Source of the DNA: a virus
Length of the DNA stretch: 20,059 bases
Strand: one strand, 5' to 3'
Virus record (IMG/VR): IMGVR_UViG_3300042356_000890
Coordinates: 1 to 20,059 of that record
The notes under the pieces: generated by a model
The model's database searches: none
Seen by the model: the letters and a program-made list of their open reading frames with translations, nothing else
Told to the model about the DNA's origin: nothing
Part shown: one piece after another, positions 12,510-20,059 of the stretch
Numbering within the stretch: position 1 is the first letter of the stretch
Layout: every line of letters begins with the position of its first letter
Translations under genes and position numbers: made by a program

Positions 12510-15500
12510 TGCCGTTTATTCAGGGTGACCCTGTAACACAGAACCAACGTTACGCATCGTTTGTTGAACAAGAAAAAGCAGATAAACAAGCACAACAGTC
12601 ATTGACTAAAGATGTTGCTGCCCGTGTGTCGCAAATCTATAAAGATGCACCGTACATCCCTGCGTCGGTTATTTTGTCTATGGCTAAATCTGGAACCAGT
12701 CCAGAAACCGTAGAGGCAATCAAGAAGACTGCCGCACAGCAAACCGCTAACCAGTTGGCACCGAACAAACCCAAGAAAAAGGGTTGGTTTCAGGAACTAA
12801 TTTACGACAATGTGAAGGCTGCTTCTCGATGGTCTTTTGCTGGTTTGTCCCTTGTACCCGATCTTGTACAAAACGCTGCTTCACAAGCTTTCTCAGCAAA
12901 CGACCCCGCTGGATTTGACGGATGGTTCAAGTCCACACAGTTAGGTACCTTGATGTCCAACACCAAGGAAGCCGGTGAAGGTTTCTTCCTTGGTGAAACC
13001 GCTATGGAAAAGCAAGCGGAACGCGCACGCCGAGTACGTGGAACTATCAACGGTTCAGCGTGGACCATTGGCCGTGGAGCCGCAGAGGTGGCATTTACCC
13101 CAGGTTCTAAACCGTATGCTTTTTTGTCAGGGTTTATTGATGCCGCAGTACAAATTGGTGCCGATCCAACACTCCCCGCTGGCAAAGCCCTGAAGACTGC
13201 GCGACTCGCCAAAGCAACATTGCCTGGTGTCGGTACAGCAGAAGAAATTGCTAACGCATCTCAACTTGCTAAAGGTCTAGCAGGTTTAAATAGTGCCGAA
13301 GGTATGTCTTTTCAAGCATCCAAGTTTGGTCAGTGGGCAACATCTGATCCACGCGCAAAGCGTTTGACATCTCGAATTGTTGAAATAGCTAGCGATGCAT
13401 CTAAAACAGTAGAAGAAAAAACTCTGTTTATGTTGGAAAACATTCCAGGTTTAGACCCTGTTATGGCTCGCGCATTTGCTGAAGCAGACGACCAAGCGAA
13501 AGTTCTTGGTTTGCTTGGTACAGCATCGGCTCGTTTGACAACAAACCCTGCTGATGTTTTGTTGCCTACAGATATCCGTGACATAAAACTTGCTCGACGC
13601 TTAGACCCACGATTTGATGATTCGGTAAAAGAACGTGTTGGTTTATACAGAAACTTTCGTGGTAAGTGGCTTCAAACAATGCCCAAAGGGACAGTAGTTA
13701 TCAACGGCACAGGAGCAGACAAAACACAGGCTGTTATGAACTACGCCCGTTATCTTCGTGGCTCAGGTTTAGCAGATGACAGCCAAGAATTCAAGACCGT
13801 CATGCAGAAAGTGGTGGAAGCGTATTCCAGCGCCGACCCTTCTATAGCCCGCGCATCCGCAAAGGAAGCATACGATTTACTTATTGAAACCGTATTTGTT
13901 TCTTTAGGTGGAAAATCAGCAGGTGCTAAACAAGCCGCTAAAGAAATTATTGGTGCAGCACGATCCGCTAAAGCACGTGTATTCAACATCAACGATGTAG
14001 GTAACGCAGATGATGGCGGTGCTTTACAGATGCTTCGTTCTGTTTTGCCTGAAGATGTATTTGACGACATACCACTTGATGTCCAAGACCGTCTCGTAAT
14101 CAACGGCCCAGGTGCGCTTATTGAACTAGCTGACGATGTTGAAGTTCTTCCTGATTTTCGTCGTATGCGAGCATTGGCGGGTAACCCTTGGTTGACACGC
14201 AACACAGCAGGTGGTCAACGTGCTGGCACAGTGATGGCTGAGTTTGTTCAAAACGAAATTTGGAAACCACTCACCTTGGCGACTGGCGGATACATGATGC
14301 GTAACATGATTGACGCACAAACCCGTATCGCCATGTCTGGTAGATCAGGATTGTTCAGCCATCCACAGGATTTCATCTTGTGGGTTCTTCGCAAGAAGGG
14401 CGCATTTGACATTACCGGTGAAGACTTCGGTGGTGTTGCTGGTGTATGGAATAAAGAACAAGACGAGTTTTGGCAAGCACTTACATTTGACCTGCATAAG
14501 AACTTGAATGATCCTGTTGCCGCTGAACAAAACCTGATTCGTAACGGAAACTTCTCTATCGTTGACCGTGGAGATGATGCCGTAGCCCACGTTACTGGTT
14601 ATGTCGATAACTTGGCTTTGATTCATACTGACCCTATTTTGTCGCGTGTAGCAAAACTAGGTCTTGAAGGTTTGGACCAACCAGCGCGTGTTCAGAAAAT
14701 CAAGGATTGGTTGACATCTCCTGAGAACAAAGAACTTCTTGGGCAGTTACGTAATTATTTTGCTGAAGGCGTGAAGTACACCGATCCTGTATCGGGTAAG
14801 ACAGGTCGCATCAGGATTGACCCTGCCGATTTAGACACTGCTGTTGATGCTTGGGTGGATAAACTTTCAGAGTTCCGTGTTGGAAGTATTGTCCGTGACA
14901 ACAAAGATTTGCGTGTTGTTTCTGCCTACAACAGGGTTCCCTTGACAACAATGGATGACGGCGGTAAAACAATTACTGCTGGCCCACGCAATATTGACAT
15001 CAACGACATTGATCCAAAAGACATCATCGACGGTGACGGCGGTATTGGTTCAGTTATCCGTCTTGAAGATGATGTTGAAGGTTTGATTATTGGCACGGTG
15101 GACACCCCAACAGGTATTGACCCGTTCACTGGTTTGCCTTCCACTAAACAGGATTATGTTGTCCAGCCTGTACACAATGGCCCTGCTTTCACTAAGGATG
15201 GTTTAGGTACACAGAATCTTCGCAATCTTCTTGACACTCTTGGCGAGGAAGGAAAACTCGCACAGAAGGTAAAGATTGCTCAACGCGGTACTACGGCTAA
15301 TACGGAACTTGGGCAACGTGCTTTGCAGGTGAAGAACAAGTTTGTTGATACTTTCTTTGTGAGCTTGTATGGCAAGGCGACACAGTTTCTTGAGAAGTCT
15401 CCGGTGTTCCGCCAGTCTTACTATCGTGAAGTGTTCAACAATGCTGACTTGTTGGCACCATCTGAAGCGGCGGCTTTGTTGAAGCGGGCTAATACTGAAG

Positions 15501-17128
15501 CCACAAAGTCTGGTATGAAACTTGCTAACTATGTTGGTGGCAAGGATGTTCTTGCTCGACTTAAAGAAGTTGCGGCATCAACATCTGACGCTATTGGGAC
15601 ATTGGAACAACTAGACGATTTTGCTAAAGCATCAGCATTGCGTCAAACAAAAGAACTGTTGTACAACGCCACAGAACGCTCCAACCTTGAAGACATATTC
15701 CGTATCATCATCCCGTTCGGTGGTGCCTGGAAAGAAGTTATGGGAACTTACGCCAAAGCAGTAGTCGAAGACCCAACCCGTCTCCGCAAAGCTCAACTTA
15801 TTTTTGACGGTGCAAGAAAGTTTGACCCCGACAACGACGGTCAAGGGTTCTTCTATCGTGACGCAACTACCGGTGAATACTCGTTCAACTTCCCATTGTC
15901 AGGTGACATTGCTCAACTATTGACAGGGCAAGATGTACCACTTCAAGCACCCGTACAACGTTTGTCTATTGGTCTTGGAGTTGTCCCGTCTATCGGGCCG
16001 ATGGCTCAAGTTGCAGCATCAAAAATTATTCCCGACACCCCCGCCACTGACGACATCATCGGGTTCCTTCTTCCATACGGAAGAAAAACAGACTTCAACC
16101 TGTTGCCATTGTGGGCTAAGAAAATGCAAGAAGCTTGGGAAGGCAACACTCAAAACCTGCAAACCGTGTACGGCAACACCTACATTGAGACGCTTCGCGC
16201 ATTGTCGGCTTCAGGTGAATACGACCTTGCCGATCCGAACGAGCAAGAACAACTGTATGCCGACGCTAAAGGTAAAGCACGTTGGCTTACTTTCTTACGT
16301 GCAGCAGGTCAGTTCATCGGACCAACTTCTCCATCTCCTGAGTTCAAGATTGCCACCAAAGAAGGCGACGTGTATGGAACACAGTTGGTGAAAGAGTTTC
16401 AGAAACTACAGGCCAACAACTACGACACGGCTGTATCCGAGTTTCTTCGTATCTACGGCAACGACGCTTTGTTATACATTTCCAACAAAACAGAATCAGT
16501 TGCCGGTGGTTTAGAAGCAACCGAAGATTTTGGTGATTGGGAACGAGGCGAAGGAGAAGGTCTTATTGACCAATACCCTGATGTCGCTGGCTTTATGGCT
16601 CCAGGTGGAGACAACTTCTCATTTGAGGTGTGGTCACGGCAGGTATCTAAGGGTCGTCGTCGTCGCCTGTCGGATCGTGAGATTGTCGAGTTGGCACAGT
16701 ACCGTGCAGCATCGGCACAGTATCGAGCATTGCGGGACAAACTGCCTCCCCGCCCAACAGCAGATCAAAAACGTTGGCTTCGCCAGTGGCGTGTCAAACT
16801 GAACAAGGAATACCCTGGTTTTCCTGTGGTGGCAGAGTTCAACCCTGGTGAGTTCCCGAAGAAATTGGAACAGTTGGGTCGTCTTGTGCAGGATAACCGT
16901 CTCGCAGATAACGATGTGGCTGACGCAACCCGTCAGTATTTGCAGGCGCGTGACGCGGCAGTTGAGCGTTATGTTCAGGCTGGTGGCGCGGCAGGTGGTT
17001 TCTCTACTGCTGTGGCTGCGGCCCCATTGCGCGACTGGCTTGCCGGTATCGGCAAAGCTTTGAAAGAGGATACGCCTGAGTTCGCTCGTTTGTATGAAAG
17101 ACTGTTATCAACAGAGGTAGAAGAATGA
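12509..17128 (+). CDS. Giant 1539-residue internal virion/ejection-type protein
   Basis: The largest gene of the window. The N-terminus is helical (VEQEKADKQAQQSLTKDVA), with a GWFQELIYDNVKAASRWSFAG segment near 91. Residues about 580-610 (LATGGYMMRNMIDAQTRIAM, then FILWVLRKKG) are weakly hydrophobic. An Asp-rich beta region lies near 825-875 (NIDINDIDPKDIIDGDGG). Residues about 1057-1080 (SNLEDIFRIIIPFGGAWKEV) form a motif I associate with large phage virion proteins. Basic GRRRRLSD lies near 1380 and an Ala-rich end follows. No catalytic motif is evident. Size and position after the portal suggest a protein packaged in the head or ejected with DNA; this is inference. Its end overlaps the next gene by 4 nt. 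Confidence 0.8.
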   Translation: MPFIQGDPVTQNQRYASFVEQEKADKQAQQSLTKDVAARVSQIYKDAPYIPASVILSMAKSGTSPETVEAIKKTAAQQTANQLAPNKPKKKGWFQELIYDNVKAASRWSFAGLSLVPDLVQNAASQAFSANDPAGFDGWFKSTQLGTLMSNTKEAGEGFFLGETAMEKQAERARRVRGTINGSAWTIGRGAAEVAFTPGSKPYAFLSGFIDAAVQIGADPTLPAGKALKTARLAKATLPGVGTAEEIANASQLAKGLAGLNSAEGMSFQASKFGQWATSDPRAKRLTSRIVEIASDASKTVEEKTLFMLENIPGLDPVMARAFAEADDQAKVLGLLGTASARLTTNPADVLLPTDIRDIKLARRLDPRFDDSVKERVGLYRNFRGKWLQTMPKGTVVINGTGADKTQAVMNYARYLRGSGLADDSQEFKTVMQKVVEAYSSADPSIARASAKEAYDLLIETVFVSLGGKSAGAKQAAKEIIGAARSAKARVFNINDVGNADDGGALQMLRSVLPEDVFDDIPLDVQDRLVINGPGALIELADDVEVLPDFRRMRALAGNPWLTRNTAGGQRAGTVMAEFVQNEIWKPLTLATGGYMMRNMIDAQTRIAMSGRSGLFSHPQDFILWVLRKKGAFDITGEDFGGVAGVWNKEQDEFWQALTFDLHKNLNDPVAAEQNLIRNGNFSIVDRGDDAVAHVTGYVDNLALIHTDPILSRVAKLGLEGLDQPARVQKIKDWLTSPENKELLGQLRNYFAEGVKYTDPVSGKTGRIRIDPADLDTAVDAWVDKLSEFRVGSIVRDNKDLRVVSAYNRVPLTTMDDGGKTITAGPRNIDINDIDPKDIIDGDGGIGSVIRLEDDVEGLIIGTVDTPTGIDPFTGLPSTKQDYVVQPVHNGPAFTKDGLGTQNLRNLLDTLGEEGKLAQKVKIAQRGTTANTELGQRALQVKNKFVDTFFVSLYGKATQFLEKSPVFRQSYYREVFNNADLLAPSEAAALLKRANTEATKSGMKLANYVGGKDVLARLKEVAASTSDAIGTLEQLDDFAKASALRQTKELLYNATERSNLEDIFRIIIPFGGAWKEVMGTYAKAVVEDPTRLRKAQLIFDGARKFDPDNDGQGFFYRDATTGEYSFNFPLSGDIAQLLTGQDVPLQAPVQRLSIGLGVVPSIGPMAQVAASKIIPDTPATDDIIGFLLPYGRKTDFNLLPLWAKKMQEAWEGNTQNLQTVYGNTYIETLRALSASGEYDLADPNEQEQLYADAKGKARWLTFLRAAGQFIGPTSPSPEFKIATKEGDVYGTQLVKEFQKLQANNYDTAVSEFLRIYGNDALLYISNKTESVAGGLEATEDFGDWERGEGEGLIDQYPDVAGFMAPGGDNFSFEVWSRQVSKGRRRRLSDREIVELAQYRAASAQYRALRDKLPPRPTADQKRWLRQWRVKLNKEYPGFPVVAEFNPGEFPKKLEQLGRLVQDNRLADNDVADATRQYLQARDAAVERYVQAGGAAGGFSTAVAAAPLRDWLAGIGKALKEDTPEFARLYERLLSTEVEE

Positions 17129-17907
17129 GCCAAGGCAATACAAATCAAGAAGAAGAACAACAGGCCGAACTTCCAGCGATGCCCCCTATCGGGTCTATCG
17201 GTGGCGGTGGGTATTCGCTACTGCCCGATGTTCAATTACCACAACGTCGTGTCAAAGGCGTTTCTCAAACCCTTGGTCAACCAAACCAAAAAGACATTCT
17301 TCCATCAACCACCAGTGGTAACGAGTTCATTTATGTTGGTCAGAACCTTGTCAACAGTCAAGGTATTCTTGTGCGTGGGCAGTACACCGAAGATGAGGCG
17401 TATTCAGAACTAGCGAAGTTGCCGTTAGCAGAACGCCGTGCATTACAAAACCTTCTGTATTCAGTAGGCGCATACGGCAGTTCTAAGCCGTCACGCTCAG
17501 GTTTCAACTCATCTGACTTCTCCGCTATGCGCGAAGCGATGCTGTACGCCAACGCTAAAGGTGTAACACTTGATGTTGCTACAGCAATGATGGCATCAGA
17601 ACTTGGTGGTGCAGGAGCCGGTGGCGGGCAACGTATCCGTACCACACCAAAACAGGATCTTCAAGCGGTGTTCCGCCAGGCATCTGGTCAAATCCTTGGC
17701 CGTCGTTTATCTGATGCTGAAGTTGAAAAGTTTGTGAAGGCATACAACCGTCAGGAAGTATCTGAGGCTATGGGTGGTGCTGCGGCTCCGTCGGTTCAGA
17801 CTGCCGCCACACAAGCAGTTGAGGCTGCGGCTCCTGATGAGGCTGCGGCTATGGGGGCTTTACAGTTGACGAACATTATTGATTCCGCAATCAAGGAGCT
17901 TGGCTAA
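17125..17907 (+). CDS. 260-residue virion-operon protein, unknown
   Basis: ATG overlaps the giant-protein stop by 4 nt (ATGA). The N-terminal 60 residues are acidic and then Pro/Gly-rich (EEEQQAELPAMPPIGSIGGG). The middle is folded (EFIYVGQNLVNSQGILVRGQ, DEAYSELAKLPLAERRALQ), followed by SDFSAMREAMLYANAKGVTLD and a helical LQAVFRQASGQILGRRLSDAE. The end is an Ala-rich region (EAAAPDEAAAMGA) encoded by a short DNA repeat. Probably a minor virion or internal core protein by position. No family recognised. Confidence 0.75.
   Translation: MSQGNTNQEEEQQAELPAMPPIGSIGGGGYSLLPDVQLPQRRVKGVSQTLGQPNQKDILPSTTSGNEFIYVGQNLVNSQGILVRGQYTEDEAYSELAKLPLAERRALQNLLYSVGAYGSSKPSRSGFNSSDFSAMREAMLYANAKGVTLDVATAMMASELGGAGAGGGQRIRTTPKQDLQAVFRQASGQILGRRLSDAEVEKFVKAYNRQEVSEAMGGAAAPSVQTAATQAVEAAAPDEAAAMGALQLTNIIDSAIKELG
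17821..17850 (+). repeat. Short coding repeat for Ala-rich segment
   Basis: gaggctgcggct occurs at 17821-17832 and again at 17839-17850, an 18-base period that encodes EAAAPD then EAAAMG. It is probably a small in-frame duplication in a flexible tail. Confidence 0.65.
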
Positions 17908-19292
17908 TGGCTGAACAGGTTTTGAACACTAAACAGGATTATGCAAATCGTCTTTTGCGTTTGCAGGAACTTATCAATAGCAACGATAAATACATTGGTC
18001 AACAACCACAGTTTTCTTCTAGATACAACGAAGCGGTCAGTACACGTCAAAAACTGGTGAAAGACTATCTGCAAACCGTTGTTGACATGAGAACAAAATT
18101 TGGTGTTGTCGGTTCAGATTTCAAAGTTGTCAAAACTGTTCCCAAATCTTTGACCGACCTTTTGGATTTGGCTAATGGAAACAACATTGAAGATGTCGTT
18201 CAAATTGTTGTACCACAAGTTTTGTCTAAAAGGATTTCTCCTGCAACTGCTCAATCTGCTGGAAGTTGGGGCATTTCTGCTACCCCTGCACAAATCAAAG
18301 CAGTAAAACAAAAAGCAGTACAAGGACCCAAACTTTCTGAACCTGGTGCAGAAGTGGTTACTGGTCCTACAGGTACTACTGGACCAACAGAACCGACTAC
18401 GGGAGGTGGAGGAACTGGTGGCGGTACAGACAAAACCAAGAAACCTGCACTCCCAAAGAATTGGGAAGCACAGTTCCGCCGTATGTTCCCCGAACAATCA
18501 TGGCTACTTGACCTTGACAAAACCAAATACCCAAAACTGTTCTCACTCATCCAGCGCGGTATCTCCGATCGGATGTACGAAACCGCTGAAGGTCAGCAAC
18601 GTTTCGCAGCAGAACTAAGAAACACTGATTTCTATGTCGAGTTGCGTAACACAGACAAGGTACGCCAAATCAAATCACTTGTTGGTGATCTTGGATTTGA
18701 CTCCGTACCGTTCAACAAGTTCCTGACCACAGCATCCAACATGGGATGGGAAGGCGAAACCCTTCAACAAGAGGTCTATAAAGAAGCGTTCCGTAAGAAC
18801 GAAACAGGCCAGTATGTCAACCCGACAGCCGTTACCCGCGCCAAAGCATCCAACAACTATCTTGCTATCGCCAACATCGGCAAAGCGTATTTCAGCCAGG
18901 TAGCAGACAGCACCGTTGAGAACGCCCTTACCGGTGGTATCACCAATGAAGATGTGCAACGTCAACAGCGTGAACTAGCCAAAACAAAGTACGGTCATTT
19001 GTCTAACTTGATTGAGCAAGGTTTGACTTTGCAGGAACTTTCTTCACCATTCCAACAGCAGGCTGCTTCCATCCTTGAACGCTCCACCGATTCGATTGAC
19101 ATGGGGCAAGCAATGTTTGAAGCGGCATACAACTATGGCGAGACAGGTCAGAAGCGGATGATGACATCGGGTGAGTGGGAAATTCTTCTCCGATCAGATG
19201 CGAAGTACGGTTGGGATAAAACCGAGAACGCTAAACGTGAAGCTCGCCAACTTGCCAGCAGTATCTCTCAAGCCTTTGGAAAGGTTATGTAA
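17907..19292 (+). CDS. 461-residue virion-operon protein with Gly/Thr linker
   Basis: ATG overlaps the upstream stop by one base. Residues 1-140 are helical (QDYANRLLRLQELINSNDKY, then RYNEAVSTRQKLVKDYLQ). A collagen-like flexible linker follows at about 152-178 (GPTGTTGPTEPTT, then a Gly run). The C-terminal domain starts at KNWEAQFRRMFPEQSW and stays helical to the end, including YLAIANIGKAYFSQVADST and ILERSTDSIDMGQAMFEAA. The layout resembles phage internal-core or minor tail proteins with two domains joined by a disordered linker. No family recognised. Its stop overlaps the next start. Confidence 0.78.
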   Translation: MAEQVLNTKQDYANRLLRLQELINSNDKYIGQQPQFSSRYNEAVSTRQKLVKDYLQTVVDMRTKFGVVGSDFKVVKTVPKSLTDLLDLANGNNIEDVVQIVVPQVLSKRISPATAQSAGSWGISATPAQIKAVKQKAVQGPKLSEPGAEVVTGPTGTTGPTEPTTGGGGTGGGTDKTKKPALPKNWEAQFRRMFPEQSWLLDLDKTKYPKLFSLIQRGISDRMYETAEGQQRFAAELRNTDFYVELRNTDKVRQIKSLVGDLGFDSVPFNKFLTTASNMGWEGETLQQEVYKEAFRKNETGQYVNPTAVTRAKASNNYLAIANIGKAYFSQVADSTVENALTGGITNEDVQRQQRELAKTKYGHLSNLIEQGLTLQELSSPFQQQAASILERSTDSIDMGQAMFEAAYNYGETGQKRMMTSGEWEILLRSDAKYGWDKTENAKREARQLASSISQAFGKVM

Positions 19293-20059
19293 TGGAAGAC
19301 CAGTCAGCATTTGACATTCTTGTGAACACACTGAAGTTTTACGGGTTGGTGACAGATACCGATACCCGTCTTGTTGACGCAATCAGGACTGCATGGACAG
19401 GGAAAGTAATCGGCCCTGAATCCACTGTTGACGACATCGGTATTCAGTTGCGTGACAATCCTGTGTTTCAGGAACGATTCCCCGCAAACCAAGCACTCAA
19501 AGCAGCAGGCAAACCGCAGTACAGCGTCAGCCAATACCTTCGTCTTGAAGGCGACTACAAGCAAGCCCTTCAAAACGCTGGTATGCCCGCAGGGTTCTAC
19601 GACCAACCACAAGACTTTCAGAACTTCATCGCCAACGATGTCTCTGTACAAGAAGTCGAGGCTCGCGCACAACTCGGATACCAAGCTGTCCGTCAAGCCC
19701 CACCCCAAGTAGTCGCTGAATTCCAACGTCTCTACGGAGTATCCGAAGGAGAACTGGCCGCCTACTTCATTGACCCTCAACGGATGCGACCCACCTTTGA
19801 TCGTTACGAAGCAGAACGCCAAGCCCGTTCAGCCCAGATCGCTGCGGCTGGAACCACCCAAGCAGGGATGACAATAGGTAGGGCGCAAGCCGAAGAACTT
19901 GCCCGTGCCGGTATTTCAGGTGAGCAAGCACAAGCAGGGTTCCAAGCATTAGGCGAAAGTCAAGGACTGTTCCAAGCGCAGATGCAAGGTGAAGAAACCA
20001 TCAGCCAAGAACAAGCCATCGCTGGAACATTCGGCACAAACGCTGAAGCACGTAAGGCA
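19292..20059 (+). CDS. Virion-operon protein, open at right edge (partial)
   Basis: An open frame of 256 codons runs from ATG at 19292, overlapping the previous stop by one base (TAATG), to the window end without a stop. The N-terminal part has SAFDILVNTLKFYGLVTDTD, a DDIGIQLRDNPVFQERFP segment and SVSQYLRLEGDYKQALQ. The later part is Gln/Ala-rich and repetitive (EGELAAYFIDPQRM, then AQAEELARAGISGEQAQAGF with similar units), suggesting long helices. It is probably a further internal virion protein. The rest of the gene lies outside the window, so the true length is unknown. Confidence 0.8.
   Translation, partial: MEDQSAFDILVNTLKFYGLVTDTDTRLVDAIRTAWTGKVIGPESTVDDIGIQLRDNPVFQERFPANQALKAAGKPQYSVSQYLRLEGDYKQALQNAGMPAGFYDQPQDFQNFIANDVSVQEVEARAQLGYQAVRQAPPQVVAEFQRLYGVSEGELAAYFIDPQRMRPTFDRYEAERQARSAQIAAAGTTQAGMTIGRAQAEELARAGISGEQAQAGFQALGESQGLFQAQMQGEETISQEQAIAGTFGTNAEARKA

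Noticed and set aside
1-20059. CRISPR array, insertion sequence, integrase or att site
   Set aside because: No regularly spaced repeats, transposase or recombinase motifs were seen on either strand.

Overview
The window reads as a piece of a tailed bacteriophage genome (or prophage) whose host is most likely an actinobacterium. The phage assignment rests on a terminase large subunit, a portal-type protein and a run of long virion-type proteins on the + strand, with very dense gene packing. The actinobacterial assignment is inferred from a WhiB-family iron-sulfur regulator, a secreted Rpf/transglycosylase-like protein and several small protein families typical of actinophages. No tRNA, CRISPR array, insertion sequence or integrase was seen.

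Layout. (1) 1-1938, rightward: a possible gene tail, a secreted Rpf-like wall hydrolase, an HNH endonuclease, a single-stranded DNA binding protein, a small phage-family protein and WhiB. The last three are translationally coupled. A strong hairpin (1942-1977) separates them from the convergent next block. (2) 1999-6577, leftward: sixteen very small genes, mostly of unknown function, packed with 1-10 nt start/stop overlaps. At least two were too short for a usual 60-residue cutoff (2737-2904 and 2901-3074). They are read from two near-identical sigma70-type promoters (6621-6649 and 5339-5367) and nearly all have an AAAGGGGC-type ribosome binding site. Six encode CxxC-pair zinc-ribbon-like proteins. 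(3) 6650-7519: about 0.9 kb with no convincing gene, containing G-tracts, a 12-bp palindrome and competing inverted repeats. (4) 7520 to the right edge, rightward: a DpdA-like 7-deazaguanine DNA transglycosylase, a terminase large subunit with an N-terminal helix-turn-helix, the portal protein, then five proteins of 122, 1539, 260, 461 and more than 256 residues that look like virion or ejection components.

How it fits together: the leftward cassette looks like early host-takeover or counter-defence genes under a shared promoter. The left rightward block holds DNA replication/regulation and wall-hydrolysis functions. The right block is the late packaging and morphogenesis operon. DpdA sitting one base from the packaging ATPase suggests that the packaged genome carries modified guanines, but no preQ0 synthesis gene is in this window. 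The most notable points are the dpdA-terminase coupling, the HTH-terminase fusion, the duplicated promoter core, the repeated start-associated sequence in the small-gene cassette, and the absence of any recognisable major capsid gene in about 8 kb after the portal.
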